Assembly (NCBI GenBank): GCA_963575745.1
Contig: CAUYUJ010015294.1
Span: 415,001-479,000, forward strand
DNA length: 64,000 nucleotides
Direction of reading: 5' to 3'
DNA from: Prorocentrum cordatum
Lineage: Eukaryota > Sar > Dinophyceae > Prorocentrales > Prorocentraceae
A model generated the notes under the pieces. It did no database searches, was not told where the DNA came from, and saw only the letters and a program-made list of their open reading frames with translations. Positions within the stretch are counted from its first letter, which is position 1; every line of letters begins with the position of its first letter. A program made the position numbers and the translations under genes. This document shows positions 21,777 to 32,900 of this stretch, one piece after another.

Positions 21777-23029
21777 GCCCTCGGCACGGTACATCAAAAT
21801 CGATACACTCAACATTGCATTTGCCCGTCGCCCACTCATGTGTCCTTGAAACATTGTCATGCCTGACGTTTCCTTTCCGGGTTCGTGGGTCGATCATGTT
21901 CGCCCCATTGCTGAATGAGAAGGCGGCGAAAGAGGTTTTTTTTTTTGGGGGGGGGGGGAAAATGACATGCGAATGGTGGCGGAGTCGGGACAAAACCAAA
22001 TCCTATCTCGATCCATCTGGCCGAAAACGGCCTCGAGTCCGGAGGCCGAAGGCTGCAGAAACCGCCGCCTCGACGTTTTACAAGACGCTGGCCGTCGTGG
22101 ACAGGGGGGGGGAGGATGATGGGGGACGTGCAGCGTGGGGGCCACAGGTCCTGAGGGAGACGCGGGTCCTAGATCCGCCGTCCCCCATGATCGGGGAGAC
22201 GTAAGACCCGGGTACGGGGGACTCGGAAATCCCCGACGAGGTCGTCAAAATAATGACGAGGCCGAGCCTGCATTTTGACGAGGCCTCCCGCTGCAGACAT
22301 CCCACAAAACTCCTCCTCGTCAAAATCCGAGTCGCGGTCGTCAAAAAACGATGGCGAACCCGAGTCCTGGCAAACCCGGGTCTTACGCTCCCCCGACATG
22401 ACCACTTCTGCATCCTGGGCCTTCTTCTGCCTGTCCCGGGGCCCGTGGAGGGCCCCGAGAGCCTGCCCACGGCGAGAGAGCTCGGGACCCGTCTCCCTCG
22501 GAGCCCGCTCGCCCCATGGCGGGGACGCGGGGGACAGGGCGCTCCTCCGCCGGGACGCGGCAGACGCCGCCCGAGGCCAGGCAGGTGGGCCCCTGCGCGC
22601 CAGGCTGCTCCGCCGGCGGTCCCGCGCCCCCCGGCGGCAGGAGGTCGGCTCCTCTGGGGGCTCCTCGTCGTTGACGTCGCCGGCGGCGAAGGCGACGACC
22701 ACGACGACGTTCTCCCGAGGCCCCTGCAGGCCCCGGATGTCGGCTTCTCGGGGGGCCTCGGGGGCCTCCTGGTCGTCGTCAACAGCCCCGACCTCCCGCG
22801 TCTTGGGTGAATCAAGACAGACGCTCGCCGTTATCGGCCGCGGAGCGTTCTCGAGCCCCTGGGGCCAGGAAGAACGAGCCGGCACGAAGAACATCTGGAG
22901 GCGTCCGTGGAGGTCAAGAGCGGTCCCCATGCCTTCGGAGCCCCCTCGGGAGCCTCCGAAGGCCCAGCCTTAAACCGTTCAAAGACCTCGCTCAAAACGT
23001 CCAACGACCTCGATCCTACAAAGACGACT
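21777..23029. other. No supportable gene
   Basis: Contains a T8-G11 run at 21938-21958 and GC-rich sequence. A minus-strand frame at 22169-22930 is open for 253 codons with some protein-like parts (ENVVVVVAFAAGDVNDEE, PRTRVLRLPDHGG) but no recognisable family, so it is not called as a gene. Confidence 0.3.
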
Positions 23030-23519
23030 GCGAAAATGACGACGACGACGCCGACGCCGACGCCGACGACGATCACGACGACGACGACGCGTTTCTCACT
23101 TTCATGCTTGTTCCGGTACGACTCTTGCACATGCGCTGGGGCAATGATTCCAGACCCTTGTGCAAACACTTCGTCGAAAATCAATTTGGCTTGAGAGAAT
23201 CCCGCCATGGATGAAACGTAAGACCGACCTTGACATATTTTGCCGGTTCCCACGGTCTGCCCAATACTGTAACTTGTACGGACAAGGCCGGTTCCCGCGG
23301 TCAACCAGCTGCCTACATCCGCCCTGAGGGCGGTGCAGCGCACGACTGGGAGCTGGCAATCGCAGCTAGCCTACTGCTTTCCCCTACTGACGCGCCGTTC
23401 GGTGCAGAGAGCTCTCGCTCGCTCGACGTGCGTTCATCGTCCCCCGTGATTGTCTTAAGATGAGCGGCGACGATGACGATCGACGGCGCCGATGCCCCGA
23501 AGGCACCGCGGTGCGAACC

Positions 23520-23770
23520 CAGCGCCTCGGCATTCTTCGTCGTCGACGTCGTCGCACTCGTTCATGTTATCGTCTTCGCCGCCGCCGTTGTCTTTGTCGT
23601 CGTCGGAATCATCATCGTCGTTTGCATCCCACTCCTCCCCCGTCTTCGTCCTCGTCGTCGTCCTCGTCGCCCTTGACCGCGTCCTCGTCGTCCTCGTCGT
23701 CCTCGTCCTCGTCGTCCTCCTCGTCGTCGTCCTCGTCGTCCTCGTCGACCTTGTCGTCCTCGTCGAAGCT
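23520..23770 (+). repeat. (GTCGTCCTC)n trinucleotide-type repeat
   Basis: CGTC/CCTCGTCGT words repeat for about 250 bp. A shorter (GAC)n relative is at 23038-23090. The region between them shows no gene. Confidence 0.75.
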
Positions 23771-23847
23771 TGGCGGCGCGCACAGGGGGGCAAGGGGAGG
23801 GGAGGCCCGCGCCCTCTCTCAGACGCAGGGGGTGCTTCTAAGAAGCC

Positions 23848-24992
23848 CTCGTCGACCCCACGGAACAAACAGAATTCCCAGTCGATTTGCGAGTACTCTA
23901 CGCATTCGTCGCAGATTCGATGGGGAACATCAACTCTGGGGTAACTCAATTCTGGAATCGATCCCCTACTCGAACACGGCCTCCGGGACCCTCCAGAAGG
24001 CCTCTGGGGCCCGCCGCCTTTTGGCGGCGCGCAGGGGGGGGGTAGGTGGAGGGGGGAAGGGTTCTTAGAATGAGGCTGCTTCTCAAAGGCGCGGGCCTTG
24101 CGCCTACGGACAAGGCCCGCGCCCTCTCAGACGCAGGGGTGCTTCTAAGAAGCCCTCCCCCCTCCCCCTACCCCCCCTCTGCGCGTGGCCGAGTAGCCCT
24201 CCTGCTCCACCTTTCCGTCCTCGCCCTCCTCCTCTGGGGGGTGGGGGAACGGACGGGGGAGAGTCCCGGAAACGGCCTCTGGTCGGCGGCGAGCGAGGGG
24301 GGGAAATGCGAAGGAAAGAACCTTCTCAGAAAGCCGCGGGACTTCTCAGAAGCCCTCCGGCCTTCTGAGAGGTCTTCTGATGTCTTCGGGGAAAGCTGAG
24401 AACACTTCTCAGAAGGCCGGGGAACTTCCGCGCCTTCTGAGGAGGCCCGCCCCTTCTCACTTCCCCACCCTCGCCCGCAGCCGATCTGGAGGCACAAGAT
24501 GGCGAAACACTGGCACCGCGATGGCCTTGCGACGCCCAGACCTGGGGGTCCTGCCACAAGAATGCGCCCCAAGCTGTGGGCTGCAACGGCTCCAATCGAG
24601 AGCTGCGGCAGGACCGCGCTGCAGCATGCGGGCGAGAGCCCCGAGGCAACATCGCTGCCCAAGCATGCCCAAGGAAGCTCCGTCTGCCCTGAATCGCTGC
24701 AAATCGTCGGCCCCCCCGAGAGCCTGCGAGATAACCCGCGACAACCGCCGGAAACCGCAACAAATATTCGAAGGCCCTCGAGACCCTGGTACTGTAGAAC
24801 CTCCGAGGATCGCCGTGAGCTTCCGAGAACAACCAACAACATCGCGGCCATGAGCCTCCGAAGCCGTCCGATGACGCGCGAAGACTGGCGAAGACACCTT
24901 GCCCGAGGGCGCCTCTCGGGACGTCGACGTCAACGACGATGGGAAAGACGCCTCCGACACCCCCGACGACGTCGACACCTCCGACGGCGCCC
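23848..24992 (+). repeat. 1.14-kb direct duplication, copy 1
   Basis: Starts at CTCGTCGACCCCACGG and runs to CCGACGGCGCCC. It matches copy 2 at a constant offset of 1523 bp with roughly 2% differences by eye. Inside are TTCTCAGAAGCC words repeated every 20-30 bp. Both strands contain open frames that are conserved only because the DNA is duplicated; no domain is recognised. Confidence 0.85.
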
Positions 24993-25370
24993 CCGACAAC
25001 GCCCACGACGATGGCGATGGCAACAGGGCCGACGACGACGTCGACGAGGGCCTCCCCTGGCGGGGGTGCGGCACGAAAGAGATGGGCCATCGGCTTCGTG
25101 CGCTTCTTTCTCGCAAGATGGTCCACTCTGTAAGCACGTTTTTTTTGAAGGCAGATCAGCCTCCAAACACATGTTTGTTTGAAAACAGATCTGACATCAA
25201 CAAAAACATGTTTTGAATGCAGATGCTCCTCAGTGATCCCCGCCAGCAGAACATGCACACCTCCGAACGATGCCCAGGCTCCTGGAGCCCCGGAGGGCTT
25301 CCTCCATGGCTTCTAGGCGGCCCCTGGGCCCATAGAGGTCGAGTAGGAGAGTTACCCCCAAATTGATTGT

Positions 25371-26515
25371 CTCGTCGACCCCACGGAACAAACAGAATTC
25401 CCAGTCGATTTGCGAGTACTCTACGCATTCGTCGCAGATTCGATGGGGAACATCAACTCTGGGGTAACTCAATTCTGGAATCGATCCCCTACTCGAACAC
25501 GGCCTCCGGGACCCTTCAGAAGGCCTCTGGGGCCCGCCGCCTTTTGGCGGCGCGCAGGGGGGGGGTAGGTGGAGGGGGGAAGGGTTCTTAGAATGAGGCT
25601 GCTTCTCAAAGGCGCGGGCCTTACGCCTACGGACAAGGCCCGCGCCCTCTCAGACGCAGGGGTGCTTCTAAGAAGCCCTCCCCCCTCCCCCTCCCCCCCC
25701 TCTGCGCGTGGCCGAGTAGCCCTCCTGCTCCACCTTTCCGTCCTCGCCCTCCTCCTCTGGGGGGTGGGGGAACGGACGGGGGAGAGTCCCGGAAACGGCC
25801 TCTGGTCGGCGGCGAGCGAGGGGGGGAAATGCGAAGGAGAGAACCTTCTCCGAAAGCCGCGGGACTTCTCAGAAGCCCTCCGGCCTTCTGAGAGGTCTTC
25901 TGATGTCTTCGGGGAAGGCTGAGAACACTTCTCAGAAGGCCGGGGAACTTCCGCGCCTTCTGAGGAGGCCCGCCCCTTCTCACTTCCCCACCCTCGCCCG
26001 CCGCCGACCTGGAGGCACAAGATGGCGAAACACTGGCACCGCGATGGCCTTGCGACGCCCAGACCTGGGGGTCCTGCCACAAGAATGCGCCCCAAGCTGT
26101 GGGCTGCAACGGCTCCAATCGAGAGCTGCGGCAGGATCGCGCTGCAGCATGCGGGCGAGAGCCCCGAGGCAACATCGCTGCCCAAGCCTGCCCAAGGAAG
26201 CTCCGTCTGCCCTGAATCGCTGCAAATCGTCGGCCCCCCCGAGAGCCTGCGAGATAACCCGCGACAACCGCCGGAAGCCGCAACAAATATTCGAAGGCCC
26301 TCGAGAGCCTGGTACTGTGGAACCTCCGAGGATCGCCGTGAGCTTCCGAGAACAACCAACAACATCGCGGCCATGAGCCTCCGAAGCCGTCCGATGACGC
26401 GCGAAGACCGGCGAAGACACCTTGCCCGAGGGCGCCTCTCGGGACGTCGACGTCAACGACGATGGGAAAGACGCCTCCGACACCCCCGACGACGTCGACA
26501 CCTCCGACGGCGCCC
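25371..26515 (+). repeat. 1.14-kb direct duplication, copy 2
   Basis: Second copy of 23848-24992. Just after its end, 26523-26570 repeats once more a piece of the unit (GGAAGCTCCGTCTGCCCTGA, also at 24674 and 26197). The spacer 24993-25370 contains CACATGTTTGTTT-like words and no gene. Confidence 0.85.
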
Positions 26516-26970
26516 TCTGCAGTGCCGAAGGAAGCTCCGTCTGCCCTGAATCGCTGCAAATCGTCGGCCCCCCCCGCGCCCCCGGCGGGGCTCCCGCCAG
26601 GCCCCCGCGCGGCCCAGCCGGCAGCGCCCAGGCCGCCAGGGCCCATGCGCCGAGGGCGCGGCGCGGCGCACCACGACGCGGCGCCCAGCGCCCAGGGCTC
26701 CACGACGAGGGCCACGACAATCCTCCCTCCTCCTCCTTCCTTCTCCTCGTCCTCCCTCCTCCTCCTCCCTCACCTTCACAGAAGGCCTGCACCTTCTCAG
26801 AAGCAGGGGTGCTTTTAAGAAGCCCTCCCCCTTCCTCCACCCCCCACTACGCGTGGCTGACAATTTCGAAACGCCCGACGAAAGCACTCTTCGCCGGTGC
26901 GCGGTGTGCTCGCGACAGGGCGGCCAGGAAAAGGCACTGAGGACGCGGAGCCCTGACTGCTGTTCCGAGC

Positions 26971-27075
26971 CGTTTCTTCTTCTCCTCCTCCTCCTCCTCC
27001 TCCTCTTCCTTCTCCCTCCTTCTCCTCCTTCTCCTCCTCCTCCTTCTCCTCCTTCTCCTCCTTCTCCTCCTCCCT
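26971..27075 (+). repeat. (CTC)n/(TTC)n microsatellite
   Basis: About 100 bp of CTC and TTC units. A (CT)n run follows at 27480-27545. No gene is seen between 26571 and 27590. Confidence 0.75.
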
Positions 27076-27479
27076 GCTGGTGTCGCCCTAGGTTCCTCCG
27101 AACCAGGACGGCGACTTGCGTAGGCAACCACAGGCTCCACCACAAAATCCACGGATGTCCCTGGAGGACCTGTACCGTACTCTCGAAACCAGCGTGGATT
27201 CATGTACGCGTACGTCCTTCTTTCGCTCTTGACCTCCAGAGGCAGCGTGCATGGTCAGACCGCCCCGAAATCCCGATCCGACGACGACGATCACAACGAT
27301 GACGTCGGCGCGGTCCCTTCGTGGAGCCCCGACAGGCGGCGCCATCTGCAGTGCCGAGCGGCGCGCGGGGAGGGAGAGGGAACACCGCCGCGGCTGCGGG
27401 AGGCTCCGCGGCGCAGCCTGGCCACGTCGACGACAAAGCATCGTCGCCACCGCCGACGCTGTCGTTGTCGTCCCGTGTG

Positions 27480-27510
<31 letters not shown>

Positions 27511-27593
27511 TCTGTTTGTTTTCCTATCTCTCTCACTCTCTCTGTTTATAAGACAAAGCCAGGACGAATATAATATCGGGTGACGATAGATGG

Positions 27594-28900
27594 GTCGCTC
27601 TTGGGGCTCTCTTGGGGCGCTCTCGAGGCCCTCTTGACTTATCTGGGGGGCCTCCTGGGCCGTCTCTGGGCTTTCTTGGGAGCCTCTTCGGCAAGGGCCT
27701 CTGACGCAGTCCAGGACCGTGGGGAGGCGGAACATGGGAAAGCGCAAGAATGCTTCAAAAACTATGGGAAACTGAATGATGTTCGGCTTCTGGGGCCCTT
27801 TGGAAGGGCCTCTGGAGGCGCTCTTGGGACGTTTTGGCGGCGTCGTCGGCTGTTCTGAGGCCATCTTCGGCGTGTCCGGGGCCTCTGGGGGCTGTCTTTG
27901 GGCGTCCTGGGAACCCGGAACTCATGTTCCTGGAGCGGCTTCCGGGAAAAAGATTTCGAACAAGGCCCTCGTGGGCCTCCCGGAGGCCGTCTTGGGGGCC
28001 TCCTGGGCCGGCTTTGGGGCCTCTTGGGCCGTCTTGGGGGATTCTGTGAGCCCCACGGGACGATCTTTTTGGGCCGTCTTGGGCCCTCTTGGGTCTCTCT
28101 TGGGCTGTGTTGGGGCTCCGCGGGGGCGTCTGGGGCACTGTGAAGACGAAACAAGGGAGTATGCTGAAAATGTACGTTGTACTACGGGAGCGGGCTGATT
28201 TTTGCCTCTTGAAGGCCCTCTTGGGGCCTTCTTCGGCCATCTTGAAGCCATGTCGGGCCCTCCGGGGCTTCGCTGAGGCTGTCTTGTGGGCCTCTTGGGC
28301 GTCCTGGGGGCCCGGAAGTCATGTTCCCGGAGAGGCTTCGGGGAACATGATGTCGAACGAGGCCCTCTTGGGCCTCCCGGAGGCCGTCTTGGGGGCCTCT
28401 TGGGCCGTCTTGGGGGGTTCCGTGAGCCCACGGGACGATCTTTTTGGGCCGTCTGGGGCCCTCTTGGGTCTCTCTTGGGCTGTGTTGGGGCTCCGCGGGG
28501 GCGTCTGGGGCACTGTGAAGACGAAACAAGGGAGTATGCTGAAAGTGTACATTTTACGGGGGGAATGGGCTGATTTCTGCCTCTGGAAGACCCTCTCGGG
28601 GCCCTCTTCGGCCTCGGGCCCTCTTAGGCCCTGCTGAGGCTGTCTGGTGGGCCTCTTGGGCGTCATAGGAACCCGGAAATCATGTTCCCGGAAAGGTTTC
28701 CGGGAACATGATTGGGAGGTTTCCCGGAAATCAGGTTCCCGGAGATGTTTCGAACGAGGCCTTCTTGGGCACCACTGAGGCCGTCTTGGGGGCCTCCTGG
28801 GCTGGCTTTGGGGCATCTTGGGCCGTCTCGAGGGGTTCCGTGAGCCCCACAGGCCGACCCTTTTGGGCCGTCTGGGGCCCTCTTGGGTCTCTCTTGGGTT
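27594..28900 (-). repeat. CCCAAGAGG-type array in inverted orientation, ~375-bp units
   Basis: The same words as the other arrays but read on the minus strand (GGCCTCTTGGGCC on the plus strand). A longer unit is visible: GGCACTGTGAAGACGAAAC near 28134 and 28508, about 375 bp apart. A third unit starts normally (GGCCCTCTTGGGTCTCTCTT at about 28875) and is cut at 28899 by the tyrosine-recombinase element. An inverted repeat around GTTCCCGGAAAGGTTTCC is at 28683-28735. Confidence 0.8.
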
Positions 28901-28975
28901 TGTTCATTCTTGTTTTCCAGAGAAATGCTGAGGCGAAGACAACATGTCATGTGGGCAGTTTGTCCCACACAACCC
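28901..28975 (+). repeat. Split direct repeat B, outer copy
   Basis: A 75-bp sequence beginning TGTTCATTCTTGTTTTCC and ending TTTGTCCCACACAACCC. Identical by eye to 29082-29156. Confidence 0.9.
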
Positions 28976-29016
28976 GCAGAGAACGCAACAATTAAATAGG
29001 CTTTGGGCTGGCGAGG

Positions 29017-29081
29017 GCAGAAGCGATGGCTACAGAGCGAGTGAAGCGGACGTATGCAATGAACAATACCGTGCACTGCTA
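29017..29081 (+). repeat. Split direct repeat A, inner copy
   Basis: A 65-bp sequence beginning GCAGAAGCGATGGCTACAGA and ending CCGTGCACTGCTA; one mismatch to 35248-35312. It joins repeat B with no gap. Confidence 0.9.
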
Positions 29082-29156
29082 TGTTCATTCTTGTTTTCCA
29101 GAGAAATGCTGAGGCGAAGACAACATGTCATGTGGGCAGTTTGTCCCACACAACCC
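29082..29156 (+). repeat. Split direct repeat B, inner copy
   Basis: Identical to 28901-28975, directly downstream of repeat A on the plus strand and about 40 bp from the end of the methyltransferase frame. Confidence 0.9.
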
Positions 29157-29196
29157 ATCCTCAGAAATACACCCCGTCTTCAAGCAATGTACTGGA

Positions 29197-29949
29197 TTAC
29201 CGCATCAAATTCCACAGGCGGCTAGCCCGCAGAGACAAATAGCTGTGAGAAAGTTCTCGAGCGAGCACGGAGCACAGGCGCGGGGGGTAGGAAACTTTAA
29301 GATGAGTAAGGAAGCCGGCCTTGGACTTACCAGACAGAACAAGGTGCGGCTTGCCCGAAAACGTGCAAACACCCCTACCTTTACAGTGCCATGTGTATAG
29401 TTCTGGCGGAACAGATATATTGGCGAGAGCCATGCGAGTGCGCGCACGAAAAGGACGGCCAGCCCCGCAATAGTCAAAGACAACAGTCTGGACATTGGCA
29501 TGAGAGTGAAAACGCTGGCGGCTGGGGAGCAGCCACAGCAGACTAGATGCGGGATTTTCCTCTCCAGCTGGCAGCTGGCGTCTCAGGGCGATGCCTAGCA
29601 AGAGTGCGACTCTGTCAGCCAGCTTGTTCGAGGTAACGACATCGTGATAGTCGGCGCCCTCCAGGCCTGGCAGGCCTCGCAGGTGCTCCTTCGTCCGCAA
29701 GCGACGAGGCATCACACTGTGAGGCGGAGCCCTGCGAGCCTGCGACCATTTTTCACAAGGGCTGCCTGAAAACATGCCCCAGATGATACCAGACTCAAGC
29801 CAGCCTCGAAGGGTGCGGAAGACATCATCTTGCAGCAAGTCGCACTCTGGGCCCAGGAGAACGTCAATGGAAACCACCGCGTGCCCCCTTTTCCTTAGCT
29901 CGGCGGCGAGGCCACCCGAGCCTGAGAAGAGATCCAGGAACGCCCGCCG
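29197..29949 (-). CDS. SAM-dependent DNA methyltransferase-like domain
   Basis: About 250 residues. FLDLFSGSGGLA is the SAM-binding motif I of DNA methyltransferases, followed by an acidic strand end (VVSIDVLLGPECDLL). SGSPCEKWSQAR resembles the catalytic PC loop of C5-cytosine enzymes; ENPASSLLW and FDYCGAGRPFRART follow in the order seen in retroelement methyltransferases. DIRS-type elements are known to encode a methyltransferase after the recombinase. Here it lies in a different frame from the recombinase, with a slip needed around 29945-29960 (GGCGGGCG), so either a mutation or programmed frameshifting links them. The target base is unknown. Confidence 0.7.
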   Translation of the reverse strand, partial: RRAFLDLFSGSGGLAAELRKRGHAVVSIDVLLGPECDLLQDDVFRTLRGWLESGIIWGMFSGSPCEKWSQARRAPPHSVMPRRLRTKEHLRGLPGLEGADYHDVVTSNKLADRVALLLGIALRRQLPAGEENPASSLLWLLPSRQRFHSHANVQTVVFDYCGAGRPFRARTRMALANISVPPELYTWHCKGRGVCTFSGKPHLVLSGKSKAGFLTHLKVSYPPRLCSVLARELSHSYLSLRASRLWNLMR

Positions 29950-32900
29950 CTCGCCAAGGCGGCCGGCGCGGAGGGCAGCACGTAGGCGATGTCGAAGAGC
30001 TGCGGGGCGGCTGCCGCCCAGCTCTCGCAGCTTCTCCTCTGGGCGCTGCTGAGGGCCTGCCTGACCACCGCCCGCCGACCGGCCTTGTCGTACCTCCGAA
30101 CTGACGAAGTCGTCCTCCACGTTTCTCGCCTCCGCACCTCCAGCAGTGCGCGGTACCCTGCAACGCAGACGTATGTCGCGTCGCCGTGCCTCAGGAAGTG
30201 CGGCGAGCAGTCCAAACCTTCGAGCTTGAGGTATTGACAAGCAACATGGAAGTCGGCCAGGCGCTGCGGGTGCGAGCTCGCGGACAGCAGCTCGTCCCCG
30301 CGACGAAGCAGCTGCAGCTGCGCGACAGCGCGCCCAATCCAGTGACGTCGATGAAGGTCGGGCCCCACTGTGGAGTCGAATTCGCCCGTCCTGAAGCTGG
30401 TAGTAAGTCCCTCTGGGTGCAGGAGCAGGAGGGGTTGCTGCAGCCCTCCGACCACTCTGCACCTGCCTGGCGGAAACTGCATGGCCAGCAAGGTCGTGGT
30501 CTCCGACGGGCTCAGGTCGTACTCGACGGTCACCAAGACGCACCGCCCCGAGTCTGGCTTCCCCCGCGAGGCCAGCACGGCCGCCATCGCGCGCGCAGGC
30601 GCCCGCGGCAGCGGCTGGCGGGAGTGGCCCGACGGGCGCTGCGTCCCGCCTGACAGCGACGCGTTCGCCGAGGGAAAGAGGCGCCGAACGGGCCTTCCCA
30701 GCGCGGGCTCGCCCCCAGCCAAGGCGCAGCGGGTGCGAGGGGATGCCTCCTGGCCCATGTCGCGGTCGAAGGCCCACTCGGAGTAGTCCACCGGCGTCTC
30801 GTCCGACTGCGCGGGGATCCAGCCCGGCAGCGCCAGCAGCCGCGGCGAGCCCGAGCGCGTGGTCAGCGCCAATTGACGTGTCGCGCCCGACGCGCCGCCA
30901 GTCGCGAGCGCCGCAGACACAGCGGCGCCCGCCGCGAACAGACCTCTGCGGGCCTGTCGCTCAGCGGCGCCTGGGATGTCCAGCCCGGGCGGGAGCCCGA
31001 AGGGCCTGGCGGCCCGTGCCCGCCGCGCCAGTCGGAGGCGCGCAGGGTGGTCGGCGCCGGCCTGGGCTCCGCTGCATCGCGGGCGTGCTTGCCGTAGGCG
31101 GGGCTGACCGAGTAGACCGTCGTTGGCATTGTAGTGTTCCCTCGAGCCGATGTCTCCGGACAGAGGCCCAGCGTGATGTGTGCCGAACTCCTCCAGGCCT
31201 GGGGGTGTGCTGCACTGTCCGACAACGTGGTGCTTCCTTGCGCCTGGCATGAACCTGCGAGAGGGAGCGTCGCCCGGGTTGAGCTCTGATGAGATCCACC
31301 TGAACCTGAGCTGCATCCCAGAGGCGACTGAGATAGCGCAGATCTCCCGACAAATTACGTTGAGTGCAAAGTGTGCAGCTCTGCCCTTGTCACACGCGCA
31401 CAACACCCCGAGGTTGTCACCCAGGATGAGGTGCCGATGTCCATGCAGCTGCGAGTTGCGCGCGAGGCGCCGCACAGCCCAGCGCGCCCCCTCAGCCTCC
31501 AGGACGTGGATGGCCGCGGCCCGCCGCCAGCGACGGGCGGCCGCGACCGCCCAAGGGTCTGCCAAGAGCCGCGCTGCCGGCACCTCCTCAAAGTGGGTCA
31601 GGGTGCCCTCCGCGGTGACCTCGGCCGCCGTGGCGTGCAGGAGCTGCTGTTCGACCAGCGTGTCCCTGGGGGCATAATCCGCCGTCAGAACTCCTCTGAA
31701 GCGACTGCGCTCCGAAAGGCTGCCAACTCGCCGAACATCACTGATGGGCCACGGCTGCTCCACCACGCCAAACCCCCATGGAGGGGCGTCCGTGGCGGTG
31801 ACCCGTTCGCACCAGGGGCGGCTCAGCGAAACGGTCGCGCAGGGAAGCAGCGCTCTGAACCACGTGAGCTCCCGCTTCACCGACGACCAGAGAGGCTGCC
31901 GCTTGTCGCGCGACCGCCTGCAAAACTCGTAGATCGCATGGAAGAGCGAGAGCATGTGCCGCTGCAGCATGACCGCCGCGGTGATGTGGCCCATCAGCCT
32001 CTCGAGCTCGCGCCCCGTGACAAGACGCCCAGGTGCCAGTGCAAAATCGAGGCTAAACTTCAGCCGCCAAAACTTGCTGTGCGACAGGCGCCAGGTGGCC
32101 GAGGGCTTGTGGAGCACGAAGCCGAGCAGGGTGTGCATGTCCCCATCATCGCGGTCAAAGGAAGCCTGAATCCCCCGCGCGCCCAGGGCGGCCAGCATGC
32201 GCTCCACCTCCAGCGCGGGGTCGCCGCTGCCGGACGTGAAGACTGCGACGTTGTCGATGTACAGCATCTTGGCGGTGGAGCACTGAGTCCCCAGCGCCGG
32301 TGTGGGCACCTTGTCCGCGATCCAGGGCGCATCCGGGCTGATGGTGCTCAGGACATGGGCATGGGCCTCTTGAGTGAGGTGCACGGCCCACGACCAGCCC
32401 ATGGGGACCACTCTGGCAACGAAGTGGGTCATCTCCGAGGGGTCTGAACCCCCCAGGCGCTGGCGGGCAGCCGAATCCAAGAAGCTTGCTTGGACCGCTG
32501 GCAGACCGAAGAAGGCACGTGCCCACGACGGCAGCTCGTACTGGTAGAAGCAGCACTCGACGTCACCAGAGGCCACAGCAATCCCTCCAGCAGCGTCGAC
32601 CTCCAAGTTCGCCAGGGCCTCCCCGCTCGCGAGCAGCGTGTAGGGAGGATCCTGGAAATGGACATTAGACCTTCTGGTGTCGAAGATCAGCCGCAGCGAC
32701 GAGTCCTTCTTTGGGACGAAAAAGATGCCAGCGCGCTCGATGATGCTGTCCTCGGCAGCAGGCTCAATGATGCCCGCAGAGAGCAGCTCGGAGAGGCACT
32801 CGCCATACTGATAGCCATGCCGCTGCAACACTGGGTCCATGGCGCAGACCCTGGGAGCCTCACCCAAAGCAAAATTGCGAGCCTCCGGCTCTCGTAACAT

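Noticed and set aside
22169-22930. 253-codon minus-strand open frame
   Set aside because: GC-rich, no recognisable motif, overlapping open frames on both strands; insufficient support.
24168-26715. Paired long minus-strand frames that look conserved
   Set aside because: The similarity is due to the 1.14-kb DNA duplication; composition and frames on the other strand are equally open.
31371-32447. Long plus-strand frames opposite the tyrosine-recombinase element
   Set aside because: They are shadows of the RT/RNase H frame on the minus strand.
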